Assembly (NCBI GenBank): GCA_029948255.1
Contig: JALIZF010001407.1
Span: 231,258-295,257 of the forward strand
Origin: Telmatactis stephensoni
Lineage: Eukaryota > Cnidaria > Anthozoa > Actiniaria > Isophelliidae
Reading direction: 5' to 3'
Length of the DNA stretch: 64,000 bases
Below the pieces are notes generated by a model that was not told the DNA's origin, ran no database searches, and saw nothing but the letters and a program-made list of their open reading frames with translations. The position numbers were made by a program, and so were the translations under genes. Numbering within the stretch: position 1 is the stretch's first letter; each line of letters starts with the position of its first letter. Shown piece by piece: positions 60,547-64,000 of the stretch.

Positions 60547-60576
60547 ATGCAGCCTTGGAAAACACAAGTAGCATGA
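60547..60576 (+). promoter_or_regulatory. Nine-codon upstream ORF overlapping the start of the coiled-coil gene
   Basis: An ATG at 60547 opens a 9-codon frame ending in TGA at 60574-60576. The stop overlaps the main ATG (60573-60575) as ATGA. Such an arrangement can permit termination-reinitiation or reduce translation, provided the transcript starts upstream of 60547. Confidence 0.5.
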
Positions 60577-63375
60577 GCAAAACGACCCTAAACGTTCCAT
60601 TCCAACCTCCCTTAGACAACCCTGAAGCAAAAATGGTCAACAAAAGCAAAGACTGTGACATCGGACAATCCCACAGTCTTACAGAAACCAGCTCTGTTAT
60701 CAGTGGCTTCAGTAATGACAATTCGCGATCTCTTAGTCGCGATAGCAGTTTTTCCAGCTATTCTACAACCAGCACAACGGGGAGTAGTGGTTGTGAGTTT
60801 GATTCTCCGCTAAGAAAAATAGTCTCTCGTGGTTCCTCGCGAGAATACGACCGCAGCCACATCGATTCCCAAGAAGACCGCCCGTGCTCTCGACTACTTA
60901 GTTCAAGACGTAAGCTTCTAGAACTTTCTAAGAAAAGCGGTTCTCCTTTTTGTAATGGATCCTCTTCAAACTTTGTTAAAAAGCTCTCCCAGGATGTAAA
61001 TGGTAATTCACGAGTTATGTCGTCTACTTCTGAAAACGACGTCACCAGAAAATCTCTTCTCGCTAGCCCTGAGGGCCTCATCATCTCAACTCCTGCGACA
61101 AGCTCATGCACAGCCAGTGAGAAGAGAACACGGTCTAAATCGGAGTCGTACGACGAGAAGAATTCGTCGACATTACAGACAACAGAAGAAATTCCTAAGA
61201 CTTCCAGAAGAAAAAAGAAAGAAAGGTCAAAACGACGTGAAACAACTGCATTGGATTGGTGTCTTGACGAGGAAGAAATGAAAAGAGTTCTGGTCTTGCT
61301 GGAGGGTAGTAAAGCGAAGGTGAGCATCAAATTAAAATTTGTAACAAATGAAAAAAGGAAAAGTAGCAATTATTTAATCCTAAAAATAGCTTAATTTTGA
61401 GCAGCTCGAATTTAACATTCAAGCTACAAAAATGCAAATGCTGTTTATTCATGTTACGTTCTCAGGTTTTTTTTTTCATTTTATTTACCTTGTTTCAGTT
61501 ATTATATGGCGGAAATTTAGTTTCAAAGCAAGAAAAATAAAAGGATGACAATCTCTGCTTTATATCTTTCCAGTTTCTCATTAACAGTGTTTTTATCTCT
61601 ATTTGATAGCAATAGCAACCTCCGTTTCCAGTAGACAATCCACCTTCATTTAGCCTTCATTAGTATTCGTTTGATTAGAGCTTAGGCTGTAGAAATCCGT
61701 CGTACGTCATGTAATTCGCGAGACACCGGATTTTTAGTTGAATATTGCATTAATCAATGGAAACATTTATTAAGCTATATAAGTGACGGTTTGCAGATGA
61801 GAGGTGACGCTACGGAAAAGCATATCGATAATGATTGAAGATTATTAGTAATTCGGATCAATTTCAGTTCTTGCTTACATCAGTCCGTTTTGTTTTGCCA
61901 TTTTTATACTTTTTCTTTTCATTTCCATTCGTCCCCTTTCCCCTTTCTTTCTTAGTTTTTTATTGCTTTCTTTTTATAAAACAAATAAGGCTCATCTGAA
62001 CTTTGATACAAAACGGAAAATAAAATGTTCACAAAGATCGAGAAGGCATTGCTTGTGGACTAGAATTAATAGGCACCCTCTCGAGACTCCGTCAAACAAA
62101 ACAAACAAATAAACAGACAGACAGACAAACAAACAGACAGACAGACAGAAAAACAAACAATCAAACAAACAAACAAACAAACAAAAAAATGGAGCATCTT
62201 CGATGTATGAAGAAATTGATAAATAATTTGGTAATCAAAATAAATTGTTTTCACCTCATTTCATGCAGGCTTCATCTAAGCGAGATGTGAATGGAGGACT
62301 ACAACTCGTTACCAAGGTAACGGCCTTGCATGAGGCATTTTCATGACGTCATTGGTGAGTTCTAAAAGTAATACTAAACTTCTTTCCTTTACATTAGGAA
62401 CGTGATACTGCGTTATGTGAACGCGATGCCGCATTACGTGAACGTGATACCGCGCTACGTGAGCGAGATGAAGTGTCATTAGACCGTGATCGTATTAAAT
62501 GCGAACGTGATGCACTCCAGTTGGAACGCGACAATCTACTATTAAAACAAGAAGAATTACAGAGAGAGCTGGCCAATCGTAACAGTGTAATTGAACATTT
62601 AAAAGAACATCTCGTAAGTAACAAATAAATGGCCATGGATTATTGTTAAGCAGATTATCAATCCCTAAGTAATTAATTTATCTTCGTTATACGGGAGGAA
62701 AGCAGAAATAGATCGAATAACTTCATCAGTTCCTTGAGCCTTTGCCCTAGTTGCTTTCTTTTCCTGGCTTGACAAGCGAAGAGCACGTTAAGCCTTTTCA
62801 TTTTCATATTGTATGTAATTTCTTAATTTGTATTCATCTTCAAAAAGATTTTTTGCCATGAGCTCGAATTTTCAATGCAAGGGTACGTTTTTGATTCCAT
62901 GCACGACTCAGCATACTTTCCCAGCCTCAGCCTTACTAGTACTAGCTGTTAGTGGCAAAAAGTCAATTTTTATTATATTTTGGGTTAAAAATGATAATTA
63001 CCGACAAGCATTACCAACCAAAATATATATGGTCCCCCAGGATCTTGACACGTACAGTTAATTTCATGGCAGATACATCTGAATTTTCTTCTTATCTCTT
63101 GTCTACCCTTTCTTGCTCTTCTCTTCAAGCTTGCTAACATGTGCTAATAATATCATTTTGCCATTTTCATTATCAAGGGGCGTGCATACATTCCAGTCAA
63201 AGCAGATTGGTCCCTTAAACACACAGCCAACACCAAGTCCAGCAATCAAACTAACATGCTGGATGTTCCAACAGCGTCAAAGACCCGTCCAAGATCAAAG
63301 TCTGAAGTCCGAACTCCGGATTTTTTTGTTCCTGATCAAATTTTCCAGCGGTCAAGTGCATACACATGTCTGTAG
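60573..63375 (+). CDS. Uncharacterised Ser-rich coiled-coil protein
   Basis: Four exons, 60573-61319, 62269-62316, 62398-62613 and 63178-63375, all phase 0, give 402 aa. I do not recognise the family. Residues 1-200 are Ser-rich and low in hydrophobics (SFSSYSTTSTTGSSG), likely disordered. A basic patch RRKKKERSKRR follows at about residue 213, then ALDWCLDEEEMKRVLVLLEG. Exon 3 (about 266-337) is a strong coiled coil opening with ERDTALCERDAALRERDTAL and continuing with Leu-spaced heptads to EHLKEHL. Exon 4 is polar and ends TCL. No signal peptide or membrane segment. The start is the first in-frame ATG; an upstream TTG-initiated extension is rejected. A scaffold or cytoskeletal role is possible but only a guess. 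Confidence 0.7.
61320..62268. other. Intron 1 of the coiled-coil gene
   Basis: 949 bp, AT-rich, with a simple repeat near its 3' end (62094-62186). No further exon recognised. Confidence 0.4.
62094..62186. repeat. Mixed (CAAA)n/(CAGA)n microsatellite
   Basis: Interleaved runs of ACAA and ACAG units. The minus-strand Cys/Leu/Phe-rich frames over it are artefacts. Confidence 0.85.
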
Positions 63376-63430
63376 AATACACATGTCTGTAATATTGTAT
63401 TAAATGTACACAAATGACTTAAGAAATTAT

Positions 63431-63436
63431 AATAAA
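63431..63436 (+). terminator. Polyadenylation signal of the coiled-coil gene
   Basis: AATAAA 55 bp after the TAG stop, well placed for 3' end formation. Confidence 0.6.
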
Positions 63437-64000
63437 CAAGAAATAACTAAATTTCGCCTGTGGAATATCTAAACATTGCCATGAGATATAGACGTCAATT
63501 GGGTGAGAATTGAGTGTGAAATAGACGTCTAACTTAGCAATTGTTTCTATAGCAACAGTTATTAAGGTGATTTCTTAGTCAAAAGTATAAAAAATAATGT
63601 ATTAACTACAATTATTTTAGCACTGGAATTGAACCATGTAGCTTTAACTAACTGTTTATATTAAGTGTCCAATGTGTTCTATCACTTGCGCACTAATTGC
63701 AGTAATTGTGGGACTCTGTACTCTCACACACACTACCACTACATTGTAATACTCTATTTACGCTTACAACTTTCAGCTCTTTCAGCTTTTGTTTTGTTTT
63801 CCCTGCATATATGCTTGGAAGGGTCCCTTGCTAGTACTGTTTGGTTCTCATTTCCTTCTTTTTTGCGCGCGTGATGGATAAACCGAAACTGAGATGCCCT
63901 GTCAGGGAAGATAGCGAAATTAAATGGAGATATAAAAAGATGCGTATTTCCAAATTCGTTCGGCCTATTGTGTATGTAGCATAAAGTGGAGAGGACAAGC
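63437..64000. other. Right flank, no gene found
   Basis: No exon or repeat with clear ends. The last 100 bases hold a short frame (GCCCTGTCAGGGAAGATAGC region) too short to judge. Confidence 0.35.

Noticed and set aside
60758..61369. 203-codon frame antisense to the coiled-coil gene
   Set aside because: Mirror of a Ser/Glu-rich exon with biased codons; no splice support and no recognisable motif.

Overview
The window is nuclear DNA from an animal, most likely a cnidarian and probably an anthozoan such as a stony coral. This is inferred from the AT-rich, intron-rich genes with GT-AG introns, the gene content and the dense load of small DNA transposons; no species can be named. Gene models were assembled by hand from reading frames, splice sites and phase agreement, without transcripts.

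Region 1 (about 770-34,960) is a three-copy tandem array of a four-coding-exon monocarboxylate-transporter-like (SLC16/MFS) gene: copy A at 1641-14541, B at 22897-26132, C at 31179-34412. Each copy encodes 438 aa. B and C are almost identical, and A is slightly diverged. Copies A and B are followed by a decayed PIF/Harbinger transposase carrying a tRNA-derived SINE, then by a cluster of small TA-flanked elements. Copy C loses this homology near 34,960. Intron 3 is about 0.8 kb in B and C but 10.5 kb in A, because A holds a nest of transposons: an old inverted-repeat element, then a TA-flanked element (4398-14056), then a 7.5-kb TTAA-flanked transposon with 983-bp terminal inverted repeats (5476-12986), then a 681-bp element with 7-bp target duplications, then a 276-bp element. 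The 7.5-kb transposon encodes an apparently intact two-exon protein of about 1180 aa with a DDD-like triad and several Zn-binding clusters.

Region 2 (35,840-44,126, minus strand) is a complete nine-exon betaine-homocysteine S-methyltransferase gene (371 aa) with its zinc ligands intact. Head-to-head with it, separated by about 630 bp that could serve as a shared promoter, is region 3 (44,757-58,458, plus strand): a 26-exon RGS22-like gene (1147 aa) with about four RGS-type helical modules. Introns of both genes carry MITEs, SINEs and simple repeats.

Region 4 (60,573-63,375, plus strand) is a four-exon gene for a 402-aa protein of unknown function: a Ser-rich N-terminal half, a basic patch and a coiled coil built from ERD heptads. 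Its start codon overlaps the stop of a 9-codon upstream ORF.

The most unusual content is the TTAA-flanked autonomous transposon and the five-level nest around it. Comparing the three paralogous units gives empty target sites for many of these insertions, and so a relative insertion history.
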